From Ophiura sarsii (Eukaryota > Echinodermata > Ophiuroidea > Amphilepidida > Ophiuridae), in contig CM069445.1 of NCBI GenBank assembly GCA_035610835.1, positions 81,355,786-81,419,785 of the forward strand: a stretch of 64,000 bases of DNA. Direction: 5' to 3'. Within the stretch, counting starts at the first letter, position 1; the number at the start of each line of letters is the position of its first letter. Of the stretch, positions 1 through 12,100 are shown in pieces. The notes beneath the pieces are model-generated. The model was not told where the DNA came from and did no database searches. It was given only the letters and a program-made list of their open reading frames with translations. The position numbers and the translations under genes were made by a program.

Positions 1-117
1 AAGGTGAAGGTCTACGGCCCAGGTGTAGAAAATGCTGGCGTATTGGCTAGTTTCCCAGTAGAATTCATTGTGGATACGACAGAGGCTGGAGATGCAGAGT
101 TATCTATCATAATCACA
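1..117 (+). CDS. FLN: Filamin exon: first half of repeat 14 (5' end outside window)
   Basis: Encodes 39 residues beginning [13 protein letters not shown] and ending SIIIT. It has the GPG turn typical of the first strands of a filamin repeat and the [11 protein letters not shown] segment matching the IDAKDAGEG stretch in the vertebrate protein. The exon ends at ACA before GTAAGT (118), phase 0. The frame is open at base 1, so the exon probably continues upstream. This half-repeat joins cleanly to the exon at 793. Confidence 0.9.
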
Positions 118-3100
118 GTAAGTATGGAGGACAAATATCTAAATATAGGTGTTAATACAGGATTGCAATATCCCTTGTATAGGTCAATGACCCCTACTGA
201 CCTCTGTGTGAACTTGATAATTTCTTCATGAACAACTTATGTGCACATGCATACGAGGAATGTTTTGACAGATTTTGGCAATCATCACCAATGGCTTTTT
301 TTGTTAATCAATGTAGGCCTGATCAACCTATCATTTTGCTATTTGAGGTTTTATTTCTTGAAACTTTTTGAAATATTTTGAATATTTTGGAAAGTATTAG
401 AAGGTGTTGAAAGTTTTAGACATTTTGAAGAATTATTTGAAGACCAACTGACTGAAAAAGGTCTGTCCACCGTAAGTTGTTTTTCTGTTGCCCTACTGAC
501 AATATTTTGATATTGTCATAACATTTTGCACTGTTGTTGGTTAGTCATTAATTGGTTGTTATTGATTGAGTGATCGGCAATGAAAAATAAAATTGAAAGT
601 GCAACCTTTTGAAAAGGAATTAAAATAAAGTAACAACAACTGCCTGTACAAAGAGGGAAGGGGGGGGGGGGGGGGTGATGGGTAGGAGTCAACAACAGAA
701 GGAACAAGGATCATGATAAGAACAGAAATATTAAGATTATTATTCTTGAATCAGTACACGAGGGAATTCAATTTACTGATTTTGTCTTACAGGATACTGA
801 AGGCAAACCTGTCAAACCAGACGTAGTTGATAATGGAGATGGTACATTTAAGATTGTTTACACACCCAAAGATGTCGGCCATTACACTATCGTAATCAAA
901 TATGGTGGAAGAATGGTTCCAAATGCACCATTTGATGTGGTTACAAGCCCGACAGGAGACGCCAGTAAATGCGATATCTTTGGTGAGTACACATATTAAT
1001 ATTGTAACAGGGTACATGAGTTAATTTGATAGCTATGATTTCAAAGTATATGCTCTATAAAATAATGTGCATCTTACATGAAGTGTATATATTTTTGTAT
1101 TGATATAATCCAGCCATTTAGGAAGAAGAAAATACGCAAATGCCCCAAAACATGCAAATTCTAGCAAGTTTGCTAGATAGGGCAACTTGCTCATGTAAAA
1201 GCTTGCTTGCTTAAAACACAAAGACAATTCTTTGATACTGGACATGAAATCAGTAACTGGAATCTGCATATAAACAATCAGAAATATATCACTTCCAAGT
1301 TTATAGCATTTCTAAAAAAGTGCAATAATATCATAGGATTCATTTTGTGTATCGTGGCAGTATTATTTGCAGCACACACTTTTGATATATTTATATGAAT
1401 ACCAAACTTGAATAAGTATATGATTTAAAGGAATTTACCAGTTCATAGTGTTGTACAAAGGGACAATATTACAAACCATATTAAAAAACACCAGCGAATT
1501 TCTGTACCCTACATACAGAAATTTACCTGTGTAGCAACTGCTATTATAAAATTAAGAAAAACAAAATTATTTTTGATTCCTTGTTTTCATGTAAGTGGCG
1601 GCCATATCAATGTTTAATTGTTCAATGAATTGTGTGTATTACTCATATGATCAAGCATTCAATCATGATATATACAATGTATATAGTGCATTAATAAGGT
1701 TGATGTCATTGCCTGAAGGAAGTGAAATGTATGTAATATCATCAAGCTATATACCACATGATTATCAAAACACTATTCATTTCATGGTGATGGGTTACAT
1801 TTCATGGTTGTGGTTTTCTCGCATAAAATACATCACATTCTTTATTGTTTCTCAAATGTGTTATACTTACCTAATATGACGAGGGGTGTATTTCACAAAA
1901 GCCTATCTGCTTTTATATCTTCATGATACATCACAGAGATCCAAAAGTTACCCATTCTTGTAAAAAAAGACAACTGATTAAGGTTGAAAATTCTAAGTTC
2001 TCATGACATGTATCTCCAGTTAATTTAATTTTTCAATCACCAGCGACAATCATTCGTTGGTCATACCCTTAATTTTTCAATGGTTAGCCACATAGCTAGG
2101 TCAGGTCTTTAAATGGTTATTTTTCTGTGAGAAATACACCCAAGGTCTTCCATCTAGGTAGCGGTTCTTCTTTACATATTTACATGGTACCATGGTTGAT
2201 TGTTGATAGCAAGTAATCCCATTGTGACCCCTGACCTTACTTTGTATGACCCCTAACCTTACCTTTCAGATGTTAGAAGTGGTGATTATCAAATACCTGT
2301 AAGGCGTAGGAGCGTTAGCTCAGAAAGCACAACCAGTACAAAAACCACCACCACACGGACCACCACAACAAGTAAGGCGTATTTGCCTGCTGCCCGATGA
2401 TGATATTTGCATGACAACGCTGAGACTACAAAAATGTCAAATAACTTGAGTGTTTCTAGAATTCATTTAACTAATTTAATTCAAATCATATGCCAAAATT
2501 GGGAGTTCTCTCACATATCAAAATTGATACAGGTGATTTTTCTTCCAGTAGGTTTAAAGTAAAAAGAATGTAAAGATAAGAATAAAAAGAATGTTTGCAA
2601 ATGAAATACCCAAACCAAAAAACTACTAAAAAAAAAAAAAAAAAAACACAGCTTGATACTTCTGTCAAACTCTTCCGTGTCTTTTTTCATAGGTCAATAA
2701 ATCTTCTTATCTCAAAATTAACATTACAAATTTCAAATTGTATCTACATGTGAGGTAGGCTGCTCGAAATTGGGTTATTATTTTTAGATTGACACGTACA
2801 TGTATATAGAGATATGCATCGTGCAAAATGATTGATTCATTTCACATATCAAAAATTAGATGACAGTTGCCCAAAAAGAAGAATTTCTAAAAAGATAATA
2901 GAAAAATGTTGTGATTGTGGCATTAGATGGGAAGAGGTCGCCTTAAAAGTGAAAGTTTGACTTTTTGTGGTGTTTGTTAACTGTTAATCTGAGAGTGCTT
3001 TTCAAGTAGTTGTTTGTATTCAAAAACTAATCCTGGCTGTTTTAGATCCACAGATAATCATCCGTGTGACATCATCATATCATTCCATTGTCCAATCACC

Positions 3101-6100
3101 AGCCACTTGTTTTGGCAGTCTTTTCTCATTGTCCAATCACTATAGTCTATTTGGCCATCACGAGACAGTGACGTAACCGCGTATTCTACTAATTGCAGCA
3201 CATAATGCGCGCGCCTACTTGCGGCGCTGGCGTATAACGAGCGTTGAAAGGCGGAAGATACATACACGTGCATAAAAGCTACACCTGTTAAATTACGTCA
3301 CTGTCCAGAGGAAGCCAAATAGAGTATAGCCACTTGTTTTGGCAGTCTTCTGACAGTATCCCTTCATTGTCCAATCATGAGCCATGCCTGTTAGCAATAC
3401 CCTCTCATTGTCCAATCACCAACCGCATTAGTTGGCAGTCTTCTCTCATTGTCCAATCATCAACCATGCTTGTTGGCAATACCCTCTCATTGTAATCACC
3501 AGCCACATTAGTTGGCAATAGCCAATCGTTATCCAATCACAACACTTGTTGGCAGTAATTGTCCTATCACATTCCTTCGCTGGCAGTACCCCTTCATCAC
3601 CAGCCACCAGCGCTTACTGGTAGTACCCTTTCATTGTCCAATCATCAACACGTCAGAAGTTCTCCTATTCCTTAAATCATCAGCAACTCTTCCATTCTGG
3701 CAGTATTTCCCAACTCATCAACCCTAAAATCAGTGTTTGCTGTTGATAAACTAAAATTATGTGTTTACATTTTCAGACTGGAGAATGCATGTATATTTCC
3801 ATCATTATGTGTGTGTGCTTGCAATGAGCATGTGCATGGAATCCTTCATTATTTGTTCTTGTGTGTAAACAATAGCTCTTTTCGCTATTATCAAGCAATT
3901 TGAATATAAATCATAGGACTAATTTGCAAAGGAACATTCATCTTGGGTAATGTTGCTAACAGATTTTAAAAAATCTCCTTTTACTTCTTTGCTTGTGAGG
4001 GGATCTTCAAACAAACAAAAATCAAATTTGTGTTGTCCGAATACACAAAAATCTTGCCCGTCTTATAAATATCATGTTTTGAACAGACTATCAACAATTT
4101 GCTTGTACATCAACACGTTTCTATTGATTGCCTTGTTAATCAAAGTCCTGGTTATTTCTCCTTTCCTATTGTGATGTTGAGGTTCAGCTAATACCTAGAG
4201 ATAAAGAACCAAAAGCAGAAAAATCAGGCATTTTTAAAATCTAATAAATCAATCATTATGTCCTGCTTTCAGAAATAGGTTATTATAATATAGAGATATG
4301 CTTTACACACAAACTCAATTCCATCACACATTGTCAAATGTGAGGCTTCAAAATAATAATCAGCATCTCCCAGTCCCAGGGCAAGGTCCAATGACCCGTA
4401 CACATGTGAACATACAAATCTGACCTTTTGAATCCTGGGTATTACAAACCATACCCAGAAACTAATAGATCACATTTTTATGTATGCCAGTGTATGGGTC
4501 ATTGAACTGTGCGTATGACATAAATTATCATCAACATCATCAGAGCTTGTAATTGTAGTGACATAAATTCTTTTTCATGTGTGCTGTATATTTTTGTTAA
4601 TGTTTGATAATAAATATTGTATATTTATGTTGATTCATGGTTTTACAAATAACCACTAGATCATTATGAGGAAGTACCTAAATGGAATAGACGCTACACT
4701 GTAGTTATTGGTGAGATGGCATGCTATAGGCATGTTACCATGGAGACTGTCCATATGCTAGCTGAGACTGATATACTCTGTGAATGTATGGGATGCATAT
4801 TGGCATACATCATTGGGGGGAATGTTGCATTAATCATTTGAACATAAATTTGTCAAATTCAGCATTTGCATCTTGAGACTTTAAGATATCAAGAATAAAC
4901 ATGCACTTTTCTGATCTCAAACAAGAATCAGACAAATGTTTATGTTAATTTTGAAAAAAGGGTCAATATTCTTATACATTACAAAGAAAAGAGTATAATA
5001 AATCTTAAACCAAGCAGATTGATATTGATCTCAGTTTGAAGGCTGGTTACTTATGATTGAACTGTAACCAAATACCTGTCACTACAACTTTTAAACGTGT
5101 GGTTTTGGGCAGCATGTACTATTGGGTATACTTTTAAGCTCCTCCACACTGTGTCAAAATGCCTTTTGGAAGTCCAAGAAAGCCATATATGTACCTTTTT
5201 ACCCTGAAAAATATAGTCGCGAGTAGGTGCGATGATGGTAAGCCTACATACGGCTTTCTTAGACTTTCAAAAGGCATTTTGAACAATGTGGAGGAGCTTA
5301 AAAAGTACACCCAATAGTATACTCTGTCCAAAATAACATGTAGAGGGTGTCAATGGATGAAGTATAGGGAGTCTGTTATGCAGGGATATAGCATATGCAT
5401 GACTGTAGGATGTTGCATTAAAAAGGGAATGTCATAGTATGAGGTCATTTTTTACACTGGAACCAGCATGATATTTTTTGCATAAATTAAATGAAAAGTT
5501 TAAGGAAAATCCTTGTCAAGGATTGTGTTGTGGATCAAACACATTAGTAACTGAAATTGGGTGTTATGATTGATTTGTTACAACTTCTATCCTAAAATAG
5601 ACTTTATTGGAATTTATAGATATGTGGACTGTCCAAAAAGGACATGTTTTGTGCAGTTTTGAAATAGAGATCAATACAGTTGGTAAAATATTAAAAAGAA
5701 TAGTATTGAAAAAAATTGCTTCTTAAAAGGTTTGTGATTCAAAAGTCTGACAATTTTCAGCAACGCATCATTTTAAAACAAAGAATCGTTCTCTTTCAAC
5801 TGTTATCAATTCTTCACATTGATTTGACTCAACAAATATCAAATTTTGTTGTGACACGTCACATACAATTATTTTAAATGATCACTGACTCAAAGCATTG
5901 GCATTCACACAAATGAAGAAAAAAGAAGAAGAAAAGATTCACAAGTAAATGCTTAACCCATAAGATGTGACATCAATGGCATAGGAAGGGTGAAATGGAT
6001 CATATTTAGACAGAGTTTCTTGCCTGTGTTTAAATGAAAGAATCAAGGAATGCGTATGCATGAAAGCAACATGGAAACCAACTTGTAACTTATAATTAAG

Positions 6101-9100
6101 ATTTTCATCTTTCTAAACCAGAATTTGTTGACTCACGATTGACAGTTTCGTGTGTTATGATCTACACACTTCTTCAGAATAACCTCTTCTGATCCGTGCT
6201 ACCCCAGGGCCCATTTTCTAAGTAATGTCTATGACCCTCTGATCACTGTAACAGCGCCCTCAACGGGAAGCAGCATGGGTCAGGAGAGGTTATTCTGAAG
6301 AAGTGTGTAGATCATAACACACGAAACTGTCAATCGTGAGTAAAAATTCCTGGTTTAGAAAGATGAAAATCTTAATTATTTGTATCTGCAAACCTGATGA
6401 ATTTATTCAGAGACAATTTGTAACCTCCTATCTCTTAATTCTACCTTTGCAGAAGAAACAATCACAAAGACAGTAGTAGTGGAAGAGGAAACAACGATCA
6501 AAGTCAACTCTCGCGATGCGGGACAAGGCCGCGTCACATGTACAATTATTGGACCTGATGGTGTAGAAGTACCAAACGTAGAGGTGGTAGACAATGGAGA
6601 TGGTACTTTTGATATCGTATGGATGTGTCCTGCACCGGGTAGTTATCTCGTGGATCTCAAATTTGGTGGCGTTTCACTCACTGGTGGTCCAATCACAATC
6701 ACTGTAAGTTTTGGCATAGGTCTAACTTAATCAGTGAATAACCTCTTATAATCTTTCATACTCCCTTCCAGATTAAAAGAAAATACCACCTCGTTTTTTA
6801 GACATGGGTTATTATTATTATTGCTTAACACAAAGCATGAGTGAATAGCCTAAATTGAGAGAAATCTATGTACGGTTCAATGCATTAAATCAAAACAATA
6901 AAAGGTGAAATTCGTTGAGAGTGTCCGAGGAAGAGTAATTGGGACAAGTTCAAAAGTCACCTGTATCACTGTATAACATATTGGTTGTATTGATGGTGAC
7001 CATTCACAACTCAAGGTACACACAGCATGTGCACAGCTTGTGCATTATGAGACAGTATTGTATAGCAAGACAGTTACATGTCATACTTTATTCCCTAATT
7101 ATAACATATAAAATCTGAAACAAAACAACGTACTTTGGCATATTTATAAATATTTTTGTTTGAGTCCTCCAGCACTGATATATGCACTCTCGTGTCAGTA
7201 AATAGCTGGCAAAATGAACAAGCAAGCTGTTAGGTATCTTTTGTATTTTTTTGTATATCAAATAGAAAGGAATAAGGCGTTTTGACCGCCCTACATTTGA
7301 CCGTCCTACATTTTGCCGATGAGCACAGTTGTTCAATTTCACCTTCTTATATGTGACGTGATCAAGTGAAATGAGTCACATGTCGGCACTATTCAATTTT
7401 GATATATGTCCATCATTTAAAAGCATGTAGAAATGTATTGAACATCTAGTTTTCAAGTTACAAACAATTTACCAACTGAGAAAACAATGTAAAACAATTT
7501 GTCACTTCTTTTGACCTATGACTGACTCCAAATCAATATTCCCGACATATGACTCATTCCGCTTGATCACGTCTCATATGTACTTAATTAAAATTCTTAG
7601 AAGATTTGTAACATCATATGTATGTCATCAAGTAGTAGATAAAAATGTACTCATATATGGATGGAGATAATATATATGAGGTGTGACCAATTAGTATCAA
7701 TGAAGAAGAAAAAAAATCGTTATTGTCTGTTGATATTTATAGTATCCCTGGTTGAATGAAGTATTATTGTCAAACAAGAAATCTGTCAGTTTTGGTTTAA
7801 AATATTTGATAATATCCACAAATATATTGTAATGTTTTGATGACTTTCTTATTGATTTTAGGCTGCCGTTGGTCCCCCAGAAGACCTGATCACAGCAGAA
7901 ACGATGGTACAAGAACAGTTTGCTCCAACTATGTATGAGGAGTGCCGACCTCTTGATCTCATAATTCCTGTTTTGGGTGCTGGCACTGGAAACATCTCAG
8001 GTATTTACAAGCTTGAAAAAAGTCAAATGTTATTAAAGATAAAACAATTATGCTCAGAAATGTTACTTTGAAAGCCACACCTGTGCAAACGTGAGTCAAA
8101 CGCTTTTCAAGTTCTTGTATATAAAGAGCTCAACAAAAGAAATTCATACACTAAGGTTTATGTCATATAGAGTGACTTCCAATTATTTCTTGACCAAACA
8201 GGCTAGATAGACATTTGGATGGATCTTTTTGGCACAATTTGGTACCAAATTTTCCACCAACAACAGAGATAAGCCATGATTAGCATCATTTAATGAATAT
8301 CTGTGCCGTTTCCAAATTAGCATTTTCAACACACTCCGCAGGAAGAAAAGACCGAAGGTTACCAGTAGCAGATCCCATATTTGTCCCGTATTGATCACTA
8401 CACATTTCCCCCGCACGGCCAGTTCAAATTCAAACTGTCATGCATGGGTAGTGAAGCAGGGTTGCAATATGTGATTGATATCCCCAGCGGTCATCCAGTC
8501 CATACTATACACAGCATTTTCTCCTTGCGTAGTGTGTTGAAAATGCGAATTTGGAAACATAACAGATTTTCTTTAATGGTGATAATCATGGCTTATCATA
8601 GCTTATGTTGTTTTGTGGCAAATTTGGTACCAAATTGTGCCAAAAAGATTCATCCAAATGTCTATCTAGCCTGTTTGGGCAGAAAATAATTGGAAGTCAC
8701 CCTATAGGACATAATCAAAGTGTATCACTTTCTTTTGTTGAGCTCTTTACATCAAAATAGAGTAGATATTCTTCCAATCAAATCCTCATAATGTTATATT
8801 TCCTGGTATGGGTGCTGACACTAGCAATATTTCAGATAATTACAAGCTCTCGGAAGAAATCAAAACCATTATTGAAGATAAAACATTGGTGTATAGAAAT
8901 GTGACATTTTAAAAGCCATGCTTGACGAAAATTGATTGTGTTTTTTAAAATTTTATTTAGTATAAAGATCAGAATGAAAAGGGAAAGATGTCTAATATTT
9001 AAAGATCCAGTTAAAGTCCTGTAGAAATTGTAAAAATTACGCTGCATCCTCCTCATAATATGTGTTCGTCTTTTTGGCATGTAAATGGCACCTTTCTGAT

Positions 9101-12100
9101 AAAGGCAAGAAAATTAAATTGAAATGTTGTCCTCGACCGCCCGATTGTCAGATTTAGGGCCGCTTCAACTTTTTTCTTCTTTTTTTCCAGATTTTTCCAG
9201 ATTTTTTTCCGATTTTGTTTTTCCCGAATTTTTTTCTTCTTTTTCAGATTTTCTATTTTTTGACAGTTTAAATGGCATTGAATATTAAACTAAGTGTTTA
9301 TAACATATATGTGCAACTCTTAGAGTGATTACAACTTCTTGTTGGCTGAACTTTGAGCTTCCGCTGGTATAGGATTTTTAACTTTTTTTTAAAGAAATTT
9401 AAAAAAATCTGCCTGCCCACCCCTCCTCTCTGAAAGCTGTGGAGAACAACATTACCTTTTTTGTTGTTGGCCTAACTATAGATGTGACCATGTCTCATGG
9501 TCATGTGACCATGTCTCATGGTCATGTGACCATGTCTCATGGTCACCGATAGTTTAATAAGTCCCAAATTGGTGAGAAATATATATTTTTTATCTCTTCT
9601 TGCGCAAAAGAAATCCAAACGTACTTGCACGATTATGATTGGCCGAATGCACGAGGTATGCATATGATGCACAGTGCGCTTGTTGTGATCATGTGCGCCC
9701 TCGACCTTCTGTATTCATTCACTGCTGATCAAACTATAGTATGCACATCAAAATAGAATAGAATCAAATCAAATCCTTCAAACAAAATAAATTTAAATAC
9801 ATACCATAAATGGCTGACCGGCATGCCCAGCATCATGTGGTATTTGATAGAAATAGATGTGAAAGAATATCAAGGTCACCTTGTGCCTCAAAATAGCGAT
9901 GAGTTTCTTCAAACCAAATCAATTTAAATTACATTGACACTCGCGATCGCATAGACCATAAATGGCTGGCCATCATCCTATATTCTATTTGTACACTTCC
10001 CTGCAACTTTAGAAACCAACAGCCACCGTGGCTTATTACGTTTCACAGGGGAGACGTGAATTGAGGCTAACAGCTTGTGTTTACTTTTATGACATTTTCA
10101 CAGGGGAGGTGAAGACACCATCCGGCAGATTGGATATCCCTAACATCACTGAAAACAAAGATGGCACCATCACTGTCAAGTATGCCCCTACTGAGACAGG
10201 ACTACATGAGCTCTCTATCAGATATGATGACCGACATGTACCAGGCAAGTTATTAGGAATAACGCTACACACCATTAACACAGCTGTCTCTTTTACCTAA
10301 TTTATATTTTAATTCAAAATCCCTCAGCTTGTTTTACAAACAGTCATTCCAATGGTAACTCAGTCGCGTTACTGGCATGACCCAGCTCTAATTTAGACAG
10401 AGTTTGAAAATCCATGATATGAATTTTCTAATGAAAATAAAGCATAGTCTAATGAAAATAAAGCATAGGTATACATTCAAAATGCTTAGCTGGTTAGTGT
10501 AGGGGTGCGTTTGTATTTTTGCAAGTAAGTGGGCAGTAATAATATGTGGTTTTGGGGTTTCATCACTGGAAACCGAGATGTAACCCACAATGCAATGAGT
10601 ATTTTGTATAAAAATGGTTACAGGTCAAAGGTTAATTCACCAGCTTTGTATGCTGCGCTCATTGCATTGTGGGACTAAATCTTGGTATACTTCAGCTTCC
10701 AGTGCTGAAAGTCCAAAACTGTGTATTGTGCATCCTTTCCAATTACACACAAGAATAGAAGCATCATGCATTGGTATTTTAACACCAATGCATGTTAAAA
10801 CACTTTCCACATGGCTATTAGTTTTGCTATATACAAAAGAGATTTTTCAGAAACCTTTTCCAATTTTCAAAGACTTGTTACTAGAATTACTGAATCGATA
10901 CTAGACACGTGTGTACTTACCTTAAAGGAGGTGTCCAGCAAGCACAACATTGTCCATTATGTTAGAAAAGTAATTATCGAGCCGTAATCACATAATTATA
11001 TTGAACAAAACATTATACTTATCATAAAAATGAATAAAAACTGCCATCTCTCACAAAATTTAAAAATAGCATGTCCGGAGATGGCATGGTTTATTTGTTT
11101 TTATGATAAATATGATGTTTTGTTCGATATAACTACGCGATTTAGGCTCGATAATTACATTTCTAACATATGAAATTAATAATTTTGACAGTTTTCAAAC
11201 ATTTTGTGAAATTTTGGAACTGTCGTCTGCAGATGACTGCTGTGTGGAAAGCATTAATGTCCCCACACCCCTAGAACTGCCTAGACATTATAAAGGCAAC
11301 TATAGCTTAGGATATTTCTGAAACAGGATGACTTCATGAATACCAAGCAGCTGTTATATTTACTTCAAAATGTAGAATTGTAGAATGTTAACCAATTTAA
11401 ATTGAATAGGGTAGTTAGCATACATACCTACTACTGAATGGAATAGTTGATGGAATATTATCAAGTCATAGTATACAGCAGTATGTGTGACCTATTTAAA
11501 CAGCACATGGATAAGGAAAAGGCAGCACTGTTTTTGAAATGATCAAAAACAGTAACAAAAGCCGTAGAAAAGTGGCAAATTTCAATGTAAAATATCGAAT
11601 ATTAGAGGGCTAATTAAATTTATTCAAACATACTGAGTTTTTATTGAACTCAAATTAAAATACTAGTTTCTCATGTTCATGTATAGAGCACTGATTAAAG
11701 TGCACTTTTCACAAATTAAACCTGCTTTGAGAGAAGCAGATCAGCCATAATTGTCCCAATATCAGGTTTTCTCCATATCCCGTATTCCACAGCAGTATAT
11801 AAATTGCAGACTATAAAGTTACACTACAAAGAAATGTCATTACAATTATGAGAAGTTCTAGAATGCAACACTTCCATGTTTCTCTGACATCAAAATCCAT
11901 TTAGATTTCATGAAGATTGGTTTTGATGTCACAGTTGGACTAAATTGACACACAAATGGCTGGAACAGCTGACAAAATGTTAGACATATCATTCAAGTTA
12001 TCTGAATGGGCATATATAGCTGGTTTAGGTTGATTACATGAATTCCGTTGTGTTAGGGATAGGAGTGGCATTCCTATGAGGAGGACTCTATAGACAGACA

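Larger units (their letters stand above)
2372..6452 (+). other. Intron with minisatellite and fold-back elements
   Basis: Phase 1 intron of about 4.1 kb. Holds an 18-A run near 2629-2646, the CCAAT-word minisatellite (about 3080-3720) with a MITE inside it, and fold-backs at 5117-5325 and 6094-6379. 3730-5110 and 5330-6090 hold nothing I recognise. Confidence 0.7.
8001..10103 (+). other. Intron within repeat 16
   Basis: Phase 1 intron. Holds a fold-back element (8123-8748), a decayed duplicate of the preceding exon end (8790-8925), a pyrimidine-rich stretch (9165-9260), a 21-bp tandem repeat (9482-9546) and a dispersed repeat (9590-9740). No other gene. Confidence 0.75.

Noticed and set aside
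6403..6594. Minus-strand open frame over the repeat 15 exon
   Set aside because: Antisense shadow of a clear plus-strand filamin exon. The same applies to 787-1017, 10087-10281 and 13518-13739.
8381..8689. 102-codon frame inside the 8123-8748 fold-back, with a similar frame on the opposite strand
   Set aside because: Both frames come from the two inverted arms of one element. No transposase motif seen.
10245..10250. A GT donor at 10249 in place of the GC donor at 10245
   Set aside because: It would leave phase 2 while the next exon needs phase 1, and would spoil the VPGSPF motif.
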